Positions 57,411 to 64,000 of a stretch of 64,000 nt of DNA are shown in pieces (position 1 is the first letter of the stretch; each line of letters begins with the position of its first letter). The position numbers and the translations under genes are program-made. The stretch is from Allohahella sp002354735 (lineage in GTDB: Bacteria > Pseudomonadota > Gammaproteobacteria > Pseudomonadales > Oleiphilaceae): NCBI RefSeq assembly GCF_047946665.1, contig NZ_CP172312.1:1736001-1800000 (forward strand), read 5' to 3'. The notes below the pieces were generated by a model. That model saw only the letters and a list, made by a program, of their open reading frames with translations. It made no database searches and had not been told where the DNA came from.

Positions 57411-57818
57411 TCACTCGCCCCAGTCCACCACCAGCCCATCCTTCGCGGCGAAGCGATCGAAATGTCGCTTCACCGTATCCTAGAGCTCTTCCAGATCCGC
57501 AATATTTGCGGACTGAATAGCTGAAGCGTGCTTTAGTCTGCTTTCAGCGCACAGGTCACGATACTGAAGTTGATCAGCCGCCCAGGTGTCTTCCCGCGCC
57601 TGAAGATCGGCAAGCCAGTTTTCCAGCGCTCTGGTATCACCAGCCTCGTAAAGCGCTTCGGCCGTCTCGCCATAGGCCAGCAAGGTTTCCTGATGTTCAT
57701 CGGCGATAAGACTCATGGCCTGTTCGGTACGCAATGTCAGCAGACTAACGAGCCAGAACAGGGCAACGCTGCCTGCAGCGATGATCAGAAAGAACTTCCA
57801 CAGCAGCGGCCTGTTCAC
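57411..57818 (-). pseudogene. Truncated sensor histidine kinase (N-terminal sensor part only)
   Basis: The frame opens with MNRPLLWKFFLIIAAGSVAL, a membrane anchor, then a short sensor region (EHQETLLAYGETAEALYEAG) like that of kinases paired with OmpR-type regulators. It stops after 112 residues at 57480, with no HAMP, H-box or ATPase domain. In the same frame beyond the stop, 22 more codons read DTVKRHFDRFAAKDGLVVDW then GE and a second stop. These codons look like the end of another, unidentified protein, so a deletion may have joined two genes. It overlaps the response regulator stop by 4 bp, as an intact kinase gene would. Confidence 0.7.
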
Positions 57819-58519
57819 GAAAAGCAGTAGCCGGTGCCGTGCACGGTTTGCAATCGGTCCGACGCCATGCCCGCATCGACGAGCTTTCGCCGTACCCGGC
57901 TCAGGTGCATATCGAGACTGCGGTCGTAGCGGCTGAACTCACGCTCCAGCACCAGCCGATACAGGTAGGCCTTGCTAAGCACCTCATGCTGATGCAGCAC
58001 CAGTACCCAAAGCAGCTTGAACTGAATCGGCGTCAGCGTCACCGCAACACCATCAACTGTGACCGCCTGCTCCTGCCGGTCGAGCTGCAGGGTATCGACC
58101 ACAAGTTTCTGCTGACTGCCTCGACTGCTGCTGACGCCCATCGCGCGCCGCAACAGCGCCTCGATGCGCAGCTGAAGCTCGGTAAAATTGAAGGGCTTGG
58201 GCACATAGTCGTCGGCCCCCTTGCTGAAGCCGACGATACGTTCCTCTTCCGCACCGCACGCCGTCAGCAGCATGACTGGCGTCTGCCGCGTCCTGCGCAG
58301 GTGGTTGAGCACGGAAAAGCCGTCCATGGCCGGTAGCAGGACATCGAGCAGGATCAGATCGAAGCTGCCCCTGAGCGCTGCAATCAGCCCGGCCTCTCCA
58401 TCAAACTGCTGCTGAATATCGTAGCCGCGGCTACGCAGCAGACTGGAGAGCTGATCGCTGAGCTCTGGATCATCCTCGACAATGAGTATCTGTGGCTGTT
58501 TTTCGATAGCGGCAAGCAT
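57815..58519 (-). CDS. OmpR/PhoB-family response regulator
   Basis: This is a two-component response regulator of 234 aa from ATG 58519. The receiver domain has the acidic pair in LIVEDDPEL (Asp16, Asp17), phospho-acceptor Asp59 (LILLDVLLPAMDGF), Thr86 and Lys108 (VPKPF). The C-terminal winged helix (about 135-230) is of OmpR type (LTPIQFKLLWVLVLHQHEVL, SRYDRSLDMHLSRVRRKL). An in-frame ATG at 58555 is possible, but the shorter start matches the usual family N-terminus. A near-perfect Fur box lies just upstream, so the gene is probably iron-repressed. Its partner kinase is truncated, so it may be orphaned, serve another kinase, or be decaying. Confidence 0.9.
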   Translation of the reverse strand: MLAAIEKQPQILIVEDDPELSDQLSSLLRSRGYDIQQQFDGEAGLIAALRGSFDLILLDVLLPAMDGFSVLNHLRRTRQTPVMLLTACGAEEERIVGFSKGADDYVPKPFNFTELQLRIEALLRRAMGVSSSRGSQQKLVVDTLQLDRQEQAVTVDGVAVTLTPIQFKLLWVLVLHQHEVLSKAYLYRLVLEREFSRYDRSLDMHLSRVRRKLVDAGMASDRLQTVHGTGYCFS

Positions 58520-58565
58520 GGCATTCCAATCCGTGGTGACTGACCAGAATGCCATTATCGCTGAA

Positions 58566-58580
58566 TGATAAGCATTATCA
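58566..58580. promoter_or_regulatory. Fur box upstream of the response regulator
   Basis: TGATAAGCATTATCA matches the 7-1-7 Fur consensus at 13 of 14 positions. It sits in the gap after the metal-regulator gene, 46 bp before ATG 58519 (10 bp before the alternative ATG 58555). Confidence 0.82.
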
Positions 58581-58581
58581 A

Positions 58582-59010
58582 CTAGCGGATAGATTTATCC
58601 GACATTTCGATACCAGCCAAGGCCCCGATGATGGTGCACTCAGGCGCCTTGGCGCCGGGACAGCAGCTCCGGCAACTGTCGGCCATGGTGAGCAATGAGG
58701 CCTGAATCGCCTCAAGGCGCATCAATTTCTCAGCCACTGTCTCTAGGTGTCGTTGTACAGCTGCCAGTGCTTCGTTGCAGGATCGACTCTCGTTTTCTGA
58801 CAGCCGGATGAAGTCCCTGGTTTCATCGAGCGAAAAACCGAGATCTCGTGCTCGGCGAATAAACAGCAAGCGCACCTTGTGGGACTCACCATATAAGCGG
58901 TGTCCGCCCTCAGAGCGTGGCGGATCCCGCATCAGCTCAATCTTCTCATAGTAGCGAATGGTCTCGATCGGACAGCCGGTCGCCTTCGCCAGTGCGCCAA
59001 TGGTGGACAT
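58582..59010 (-). CDS. MerR-family heavy-metal regulator
   Basis: This is a MerR-type activator/repressor of 142 aa. The N-terminal winged helix (IGALAKATGCPIETIRYYEK) is followed by the usual dimerisation helix. Metal-binding cysteines lie at Cys78, Cys113, Cys116, Cys117 and Cys125; the spacing of 78, 113/116 and 125 is close to the Cys82/117/126 triad of Hg(II)-sensing MerR. It is divergent from a small Cys-rich membrane protein gene, and the gap contains a MerR-style operator. Mercury or another soft metal is the likely inducer, but the exact metal cannot be read. Confidence 0.88.
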   Translation of the reverse strand: MSTIGALAKATGCPIETIRYYEKIELMRDPPRSEGGHRLYGESHKVRLLFIRRARDLGFSLDETRDFIRLSENESRSCNEALAAVQRHLETVAEKLMRLEAIQASLLTMADSCRSCCPGAKAPECTIIGALAGIEMSDKSIR

Positions 59011-59042
59011 ATCCAGCCCTCTCGTTTATGGAAAAAAAGCAC

Positions 59043-59073
59043 TTGAACCTGTAGTTACTACAGGCCTCATCCT
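59043..59073 (+). promoter_or_regulatory. MerR-type promoter with 7-3-7 palindrome
   Basis: A perfect palindrome CCTGTAG-TTA-CTACAGG (59048-59064) lies between a -35 (TTGAAC, 59043-59048) and a weak -10 (CATCCT, 59068-59073) spaced by 19 bp. An over-long spacer carrying a dyad is the hallmark of MerR-controlled promoters. It points to the small membrane protein gene on the plus strand. Confidence 0.75.
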
Positions 59074-59163
59074 AGATGAACCAGGGCCTTGTCACAAAGC
59101 CCTCCTCTTCAATTTGGTAAGGAGATACCTATGTCATCGAACACGAACAAGAGAAGAGTATAA

Positions 59164-59454
59164 TTGATTGCCGCCGCCTGTGTTGCCTGCTGTGTTGTGC
59201 CCCTCTACGGGATCGCAACGGCACTAACGGGCGCGGGTGCTGTCGCGCTCATGCCCTGGAAAGGTGCACTGGAACTTCTGTATTGTGTCCTGCCAATCCT
59301 GGTGATCGCCGGACTGTATTTTTGGTACAGACAATACAAGGTTCGCGAGAGTTGCTGTTCAAGCCCTCAGGTGACATGCTCTTCAGCTCAATGCACCCCT
59401 GACATCACTGCTGGTCTGGAATCACCCACTTCGGCACCACCCTCACATAAATGA
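59164..59454 (+). CDS. Small Cys-rich membrane protein, probable metal (mercury-type) transporter; start damaged
   Basis: This is a small protein of about 96 aa with two hydrophobic helices (AAACVACCVVPLYGIATALT and LELLYCVLPILVIAGLYFW) and a Cys-rich tail (ESCCSSPQVTCSSAQC). A vicinal CC pair in the first helix resembles MerT/MerF-type mercury importers, and the MerR-type promoter upstream agrees. The best translation start, ATG 59131 with a perfect AAGGAG 6 nt before it, is in the same frame but meets TAA at 59161 after ten codons. The listed start is the TTG directly after that stop. It may be a nonsense-damaged gene, a reinitiating gene, or a true TTG start. The 3' end overlaps the convergent Acr3-like gene by 50 bp. 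Confidence 0.6.
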   Translation: MIAAACVACCVVPLYGIATALTGAGAVALMPWKGALELLYCVLPILVIAGLYFWYRQYKVRESCCSSPQVTCSSAQCTPDITAGLESPTSAPPSHK

Positions 59455-60370
59455 CCTCGCCCACCAGCTCGACCAGCGTCTGGGTCACGATCACAGCCGC
59501 CACGAGCGTTCGTGTCGAGTCCGGCAGTGCGAACGCAAGTGGCAGAACCACGAGAGAATTTCTTGTGCTGGCGCCAAACACGAGCGCCCTGCCCGCGGCG
59601 GCTTCGAGCCTGAAACTATGTGACAGCACTCTCGCTATCACAGGCATGATCAGCATGAATGCAACGAAGAACGGAATGGCACTACCGATGAGTGAGAGTT
59701 GATCCGTAATTTTTGGCAACTGCGAAGCAACGATGGCAAAAAGTACCAGTGCCATGAGCGGCACTGGCAGCCATGCCGTCGCTGCCTGCCAACGCTGAGC
59801 GATATGAAGCCGACCGCCGACCCACTCTGTGACTATCGCCAACACCAATGGTATGAGAATCAGGACGACAAAGGCCTTGAGCACCGGCGCAGCACTGAAC
59901 AGGCTGGTGGCGCTGTCGCCGAGTATGAGCCATAGATACAGCGGGACTAGAATGATTTGCAGCAACAGCAGCAGCGGCGTGGCGGCCAGCATCAGCTTTG
60001 CATCGCCGCGACCGAGCTGAGTGAATACGACGACGTAATCGATACACGGCGCGAGCAGCACAAGGCTTACGCCGAGCAGCAGCGGAGACTCTTCCGGGAG
60101 CAAGCGGGTCATCAACCAGATCAGGAGCGGCACGATCATGAAGTTTGCCACACCCAGTGCCGCCATGAAGCGCCAGTGCGAGAACGCCTTCCAAAGCTGG
60201 AGAAACGGTATCTGAGCAAACATGGCGTAGAGTAGTACGCCGAGAAGAGGCTCGATCCAGCCCTCCCCCAGAAGACCGGTAGAGGGTGAAAGAAAACCAA
60301 CAAGCGCCCCCAGAACCAGCGCTATGAAGTAGCTGCAGACCTGCGTACTTTCAAGCTCCTCAAGGGTCAA
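59405..60370 (-). CDS. Acr3/bile-acid:sodium symporter superfamily transporter (arsenic-resistance type)
   Basis: This is an inner-membrane carrier (321 aa, about ten helices) of the BASS/Acr3 superfamily. The conserved Cys motif LLAPCIDYVVVFTQLGRGDA matches the arsenite-efflux branch, where this Cys is essential. The RALVFGASTRNSLVVLPLAF block matches the second family signature. Arsenite or a related oxyanion is the likely substrate, but the branch also holds untested members. The only start near the expected N-terminus is TTG 60370, 4 bp after the stop of the upstream beta-propeller gene. The adjacent MerR-type locus suggests a small metal-resistance patch. Confidence 0.82.
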   Translation of the reverse strand: MTLEELESTQVCSYFIALVLGALVGFLSPSTGLLGEGWIEPLLGVLLYAMFAQIPFLQLWKAFSHWRFMAALGVANFMIVPLLIWLMTRLLPEESPLLLGVSLVLLAPCIDYVVVFTQLGRGDAKLMLAATPLLLLLQIILVPLYLWLILGDSATSLFSAAPVLKAFVVLILIPLVLAIVTEWVGGRLHIAQRWQAATAWLPVPLMALVLFAIVASQLPKITDQLSLIGSAIPFFVAFMLIMPVIARVLSHSFRLEAAAGRALVFGASTRNSLVVLPLAFALPDSTRTLVAAVIVTQTLVELVGEVIYVRVVPKWVIPDQQ

Positions 60371-60374
60371 CGGT

Positions 60375-61955
60375 CTAGTCGAGCTCGCTGAACAATTTGC
60401 AGTCGTTCTGCTGATCAGATGCGATACCAGTGGGCATTACGGCCATGCACAGCACTTCGTTGCCGCCAGTGAGATTCGTTGAAACCACCCGGTTTTCTTG
60501 CCCGTCAGATGACATGAAGTGCACTATGCGGGGCTCGCCCTCCTCCAGACCGGCTTCGTAGAGCAGGCCCGAACCATCCCGGGTCCAGAACAGCGTGCGA
60601 TAGAGACGATCGGCCGTAAGCAGAGTCCGCCGGTTACCAAAGCCACCGCCGTCGCTGAGGTAGAGGCTGCCTGGCGAGCGGCCGTCGATGAACGCAAGAC
60701 TTTGCCCGTTGGGCGAGTAGGTAGCACTGGCAGTCTTTATGTCAGGGCCGATATCCGCCAGCGGATGAACGCTCGAACTGCCATCGGCACGGGCTAAGAG
60801 GAGCTGATCCAGCCCTGCATCCTTGGCGAACGCAATAAGGCTGCTGCTGTCTGGCGACCACTTGAAGTTACGCACCGAACTCAGGCCCTGGGCGCTTTGT
60901 TTTGAAACCTGAACGTTGCCACCACCGCCAGCAGGCGCAACAAATATCTCTGCTTGGTTTTGCAGACTCTTGAAGGTGAACGAAGCAATCGCCTGATCAT
61001 TTGGCGACCATCTCAGAGCAAAGATGCGATCAAGCAAACTCAGATCATTCACGAGATCGCGTCGCTCACCAGTGGCGGCATCATATGATGACAGAATTGG
61101 CCTACCGCCAAACATGGTGGAGACGTAGGCAAATCTATCACCGCTCGATGACCAGGCGCCCCAGCTGGTAGATCCGAAGCTGCCGCTGCCGACTGAGACT
61201 GCACTTGGGCTACCGGTGGTGGCAACGGTAAAATATCTGTTCCCGCCGATCATCTTCAGTGACAAGCCCAGATAGCGGCTGGTCGCCGACCAGCTGAAGC
61301 CAGAACCGCTGGGAAAAACGTCCACCACACCAGGGACAATACGCTGACTGGCACTACCGTCGACGGAGCTCACCCACAATTCGTCTTTTTTCTTGAAATC
61401 GCTGCTACTGACCAGATACGCCAGCTGGCTGGAGTTCGGGCTCCAGTTGACGCTTCGGACCGTCGAATCACGCTTGATGCCGCTCGACAACTTGCGTCGA
61501 ACGCTGCCATCACGGTTCGTGACGTAGAGATCGAGCACCCGGTTCTTGTCATGTTCAGCAACATAGGCAGCCCAGCGGCCATCAGGCGACAGTGCTACCG
61601 AGATGACCTTCCCTGCCCTCGCGGGATTAGCGGAGAGTTCTACAAGATTGGTGCCGTTGACATCGACAGCATAGAGTTTCTGATCGGCGCCTCCATTTTC
61701 GGAGGAGATATAGACCACGCTGCGCCCAAATGGCGTAGCCGGATCCGCCTCTTCCGGCCCGGCGGGCTCGCCTGGCTCTCCAGCTGGTGCACCTGGCACC
61801 GGCGCCCCGCCCGGGGGTTGCGCCGGGTCGGCAGGTGCACGGGCACCCATTCCCCCAGTTTCCTCTGCACAGGCAGCGAGCGTAAGCAGGATGACCGAAG
61901 CGAATAACGCTCTGATTGTAGTTGCCGACCTCATAGCGCTATCAGACCCTTTCAT
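60375..61955 (-). CDS. TolB-like beta-propeller lipoprotein
   Basis: This is a predicted lipoprotein of about 526 aa. From ATG 61955 a signal peptide ends in lipobox LTLAAC, followed by a Pro/Gly/Ala-rich linker (about residues 35-75). The remainder is a chain of PD40/WD40-like repeats of the TolB type (VALSPDGRWAAYVAEHDKNR, VNWSPNSSQLAYLVSS, FKWSPDSSSLIAFAKDA, ATYSPNGQSLAFIDGRS), forming a six- or seven-bladed propeller. Such propellers bind proteins or ligands. No pal or tol genes are near, so it is not the cell-division TolB. The start 61955 has AAGG about 10 nt upstream; ATG 61934 is an alternative. Confidence 0.82.
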   Translation of the reverse strand: MKGSDSAMRSATTIRALFASVILLTLAACAEETGGMGARAPADPAQPPGGAPVPGAPAGEPGEPAGPEEADPATPFGRSVVYISSENGGADQKLYAVDVNGTNLVELSANPARAGKVISVALSPDGRWAAYVAEHDKNRVLDLYVTNRDGSVRRKLSSGIKRDSTVRSVNWSPNSSQLAYLVSSSDFKKKDELWVSSVDGSASQRIVPGVVDVFPSGSGFSWSATSRYLGLSLKMIGGNRYFTVATTGSPSAVSVGSGSFGSTSWGAWSSSGDRFAYVSTMFGGRPILSSYDAATGERRDLVNDLSLLDRIFALRWSPNDQAIASFTFKSLQNQAEIFVAPAGGGGNVQVSKQSAQGLSSVRNFKWSPDSSSLIAFAKDAGLDQLLLARADGSSSVHPLADIGPDIKTASATYSPNGQSLAFIDGRSPGSLYLSDGGGFGNRRTLLTADRLYRTLFWTRDGSGLLYEAGLEEGEPRIVHFMSSDGQENRVVSTNLTGGNEVLCMAVMPTGIASDQQNDCKLFSELD

Positions 61956-62290
61956 TTGGACCACACCTTGGAGATATCGAAACAACCGGTCAACATTTGA
62001 CGGGGCCTGCATCGATGCAATATACCGCGGCGCGGATACATTTAGATAATCGGAGTTACCGAAACTACAATCTATTACAAAGCGGTTACATAGGCTGTTC
62101 GTATCAAAAGCTGCCTGGCGCTCGGTTGTTCCCGGGTTCTCGCGGCTCAGCCTCGATTAAAACCGGAACATGGACTAATCTGGATTAATAATCTTGTTAC
62201 CCGCCGGCAGTCTTGCCGAGGCACCTGCTACAGCCTGGCGCGGACGGTTCTACAGATCGCCCCGTTGACCTTGGAGAGTGAAAGGCGCCC
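61956..62290. other. Intergenic region between divergent genes
   Basis: This 335-bp gap separates the beta-propeller gene and the PAS-sensor gene. Apart from the ribosome-binding site of the latter (GAAAGG, 62279-62284), I see no convincing promoter, repeat or RNA structure. The part around 62030-62110 is more AT-rich than its surroundings and may hold the promoters. Confidence 0.5.
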
Positions 62291-64000
62291 ATGCCGCTGC
62301 GTTCACCTGATCAGTCCACCTCGCGCCACAAGCGTATCGCTTACAAGCTCGGCCTGGCCCGCTGTCTGCGTGGTATGGCATCCGTGTTCGAGCGTGCAGC
62401 AGAACACATCACTTCTGCGGATCAATCTGACGGGCTGCAAGCTGAGCGGAGGGAGCCGGATGAACGCTTCGAGTGGCTGGTTCAGGGCATCAGTGAGTAC
62501 GCCATCATCTGGCTGGACGCCGAGGGACGAATAGCCACCTGGAATGCCGGTGCCGAGCGCCTGAGCGGCTTTAGCCCCGAAGACATCCTGCAGCAGCCCT
62601 GGCGCAGGCTTTTCACCAAAACCGATATTGAGGCTGGTTTACCGGAGCAGCTGCTCGATCAGGCTGGCCGGGAGCACAGTGCGGTCTTCGAAGGCTGGCG
62701 CAAACGGATGGACGGCACGCAGTTCTGGGCCAGGACAAGCATCACCGCGCTCAGAGACGGCAGCGGCGTGCTTCTGGGTTTCGCGCAGGTCACCCAGGAC
62801 TTTACAGCCTCCAAACATGCCGGTGATGAACACATTCTGCTGCGTTCAATCCTCAACACCGCCCTTGATCCCATCATCGTGATCGACGAGCGCGGAACGA
62901 TAGAAACTTTCAATCCTGCCGCAGAACGCAGCTTCGGTTATACGCCAACCGAGATTATCGGTCAGAATATCAGTTCGCTCATGCCTGAATCCCATCGCGA
63001 TCAGCACAATTGGTATCTCAAACAGTTTATCGAGACGGGCCGGACCCAGACCTCGGCTAAGGGCATAGAGGCTTCAGCACTGCGGAAGGACGGTACAGAG
63101 TTTCCAGCCGAATTCGGCATCAGTGAAATGACGGTGGACGGCCGACGAAAGCTTACCGGCGTTGTTCGCGATATTTCGGAGCGAAAGCGCAACGAAGCGG
63201 CCATCGAAGCCCGTAATCAGGAGCTCGCCCAGGCCATACATCGACTGCAGGAGGAAAAAACGCTCTCCGAACGCATGATCAACAGTATTCCGAGTATCTT
63301 TTACTTCTACGACTCCAAGGGCCGCTTTCTCCGCTGGAATCGACCTTTCGAGGAGGTCACCGGCTACAGCGCTGACGAAGTCGCCCGCTCTCACCCGCTC
63401 GATTATTTTGTGCCTGAAGAACGGGCGCGTGTCACCGCAGCCATCCAGAAGGTTCAGGACACCGGTCATGCCACTGTGGAAGCCAGTTTCAGGACTAAAA
63501 GCGGTGAGCTGATACCCTACTGGTTTACCGGCGCCCGCATTCTCATAGACGGAGAGCCGCATCTTGCCGGGATCGGCGTCAATGTCAGCGATCGTCTGAA
63601 AACCGAACAGGCGCTGCGTTTGCGTAATCGTGCCATCGAGGCCAGCCCTAACGGGATAGCGCTCATCAGTCTGGGCATCGAGCCTGGCAATATCGGCTAC
63701 GTCAATCCCGCGCTAAGGCAGATGCTGCGCCTCAATGACGCTGAGCTCGTGGGCCAGAACTGGGCAGCGGTCCTGTTCACCAACGAAGAGCCGGAGCGGC
63801 TGAGCAGCCTGTACAGAATTCTGAATACGGGCGAGGAAGTGCATGTCACGCTGCGACTGATGCGCAGTGATGGCAGTGAGTTCTGGAGCGATCTCTACGC
63901 CGCACCAGTAGAGAATGACAAAGGTGAGTACTCCCATCTCGTTGCCGTGGTTGTCGATATTACCGAGACCAAGCGCTACGAAGAGGCGCTTGAGAAACGC
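62291..64000 (+). CDS. Multi-PAS sensor protein, 3' truncated by window
   Basis: An open frame of 570 codons runs to the window end. ATG 62291 has GAAAGG 6 nt upstream. Four PAS domains follow one another: about residues 60-180 (YAIIWLDAEGRIATWNAGAE), 180-300 (DPIIVIDERGTIETFNPAAE, a form common in FixL-like PAS), 326-440 (FYFYDSKGRFLRWNRPFEEV) and 440-570 (GIALISLG, RQMLRLNDAELVGQNW). Segments such as VVRDISERKRNE and VVVDITETKRYEEALEK are PAC/linker ends that normally lead into another PAS, a GGDEF/EAL pair or a histidine kinase. The output domain is outside the window, so its type is unknown. No membrane segment is seen, so it is probably cytoplasmic. Confidence 0.85.
   Translation, partial: MPLRSPDQSTSRHKRIAYKLGLARCLRGMASVFERAAEHITSADQSDGLQAERREPDERFEWLVQGISEYAIIWLDAEGRIATWNAGAERLSGFSPEDILQQPWRRLFTKTDIEAGLPEQLLDQAGREHSAVFEGWRKRMDGTQFWARTSITALRDGSGVLLGFAQVTQDFTASKHAGDEHILLRSILNTALDPIIVIDERGTIETFNPAAERSFGYTPTEIIGQNISSLMPESHRDQHNWYLKQFIETGRTQTSAKGIEASALRKDGTEFPAEFGISEMTVDGRRKLTGVVRDISERKRNEAAIEARNQELAQAIHRLQEEKTLSERMINSIPSIFYFYDSKGRFLRWNRPFEEVTGYSADEVARSHPLDYFVPEERARVTAAIQKVQDTGHATVEASFRTKSGELIPYWFTGARILIDGEPHLAGIGVNVSDRLKTEQALRLRNRAIEASPNGIALISLGIEPGNIGYVNPALRQMLRLNDAELVGQNWAAVLFTNEEPERLSSLYRILNTGEEVHVTLRLMRSDGSEFWSDLYAAPVENDKGEYSHLVAVVVDITETKRYEEALEKR

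Noticed and set aside
59161..59163. Selenocysteine or programmed readthrough at the stop in the Cys-rich membrane protein
   Set aside because: The codon is TAA, not TGA, and no SECIS-like hairpin or known readthrough context is visible. A nonsense change or reinitiation is simpler.

Overview
The window comes from a high-GC Gram-negative bacterium, most likely a gammaproteobacterium. This is inferred from the Fur boxes, TonB-dependent receptor, Dab aminotransferase and pyoverdine-like NRPS and export genes, not from any rRNA or marker gene; no genus is claimed. No tRNA, rRNA, CRISPR array or insertion sequence was seen.

Layout. 1-6.5 kb is lipid catabolism: the end of a fused enoyl-CoA hydratase/3-hydroxyacyl-CoA dehydrogenase, a thiolase, and a pair of acyl-CoA dehydrogenases behind a striking double palindrome. 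A PEP-CTERM-like exported protein and a DUF4382 lipoprotein lie between them. 6.5-11.7 kb is mixed: remnants of an EamA and a MATE transporter, a LemA operon, an exported endonuclease/exonuclease/phosphatase-fold protein, a family-3 solute-binding protein and a GFA-fold protein.

11.8-55.7 kb is a complete iron-acquisition island. On the minus strand are a TonB-dependent receptor and a 2,4-diaminobutyrate (Dab) aminotransferase. On the plus strand a 37.5-kb run, probably one operon, encodes a SyrP-like hydroxylase, a free-standing condensation domain, a second SyrP-like hydroxylase, four NRPS proteins with eight adenylation modules in total, a PvdE-like exporter, a type II thioesterase and a 4'-phosphopantetheinyl transferase. 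A FhuF-type ferric reductase and a second ABC transporter follow. Fur boxes lie in both divergent control regions. Hand-read adenylation codes give: His-like, Dab, unknown, Ser, Dab (followed by an epimerase), Asp (followed by a decayed epimerase), Dab-like, His-like, then a thioesterase. With two beta-hydroxylases, this predicts an eight-residue peptide siderophore, perhaps acylated, that binds iron through beta-hydroxy-His and/or beta-hydroxy-Asp. The nearest known chemistry is the corrugatin/ornicorrugatin/histicorrugatin group of lipopeptides.

55.9-64 kb holds a DUF5666 lipoprotein, a Fur-box-preceded OmpR-type response regulator whose sensor kinase is truncated, a MerR-type metal regulator facing a small Cys-rich membrane protein with a stop codon near its best start, an Acr3/BASS-type transporter, a beta-propeller lipoprotein, and the first 570 codons of a multi-PAS sensor protein that runs off the window.
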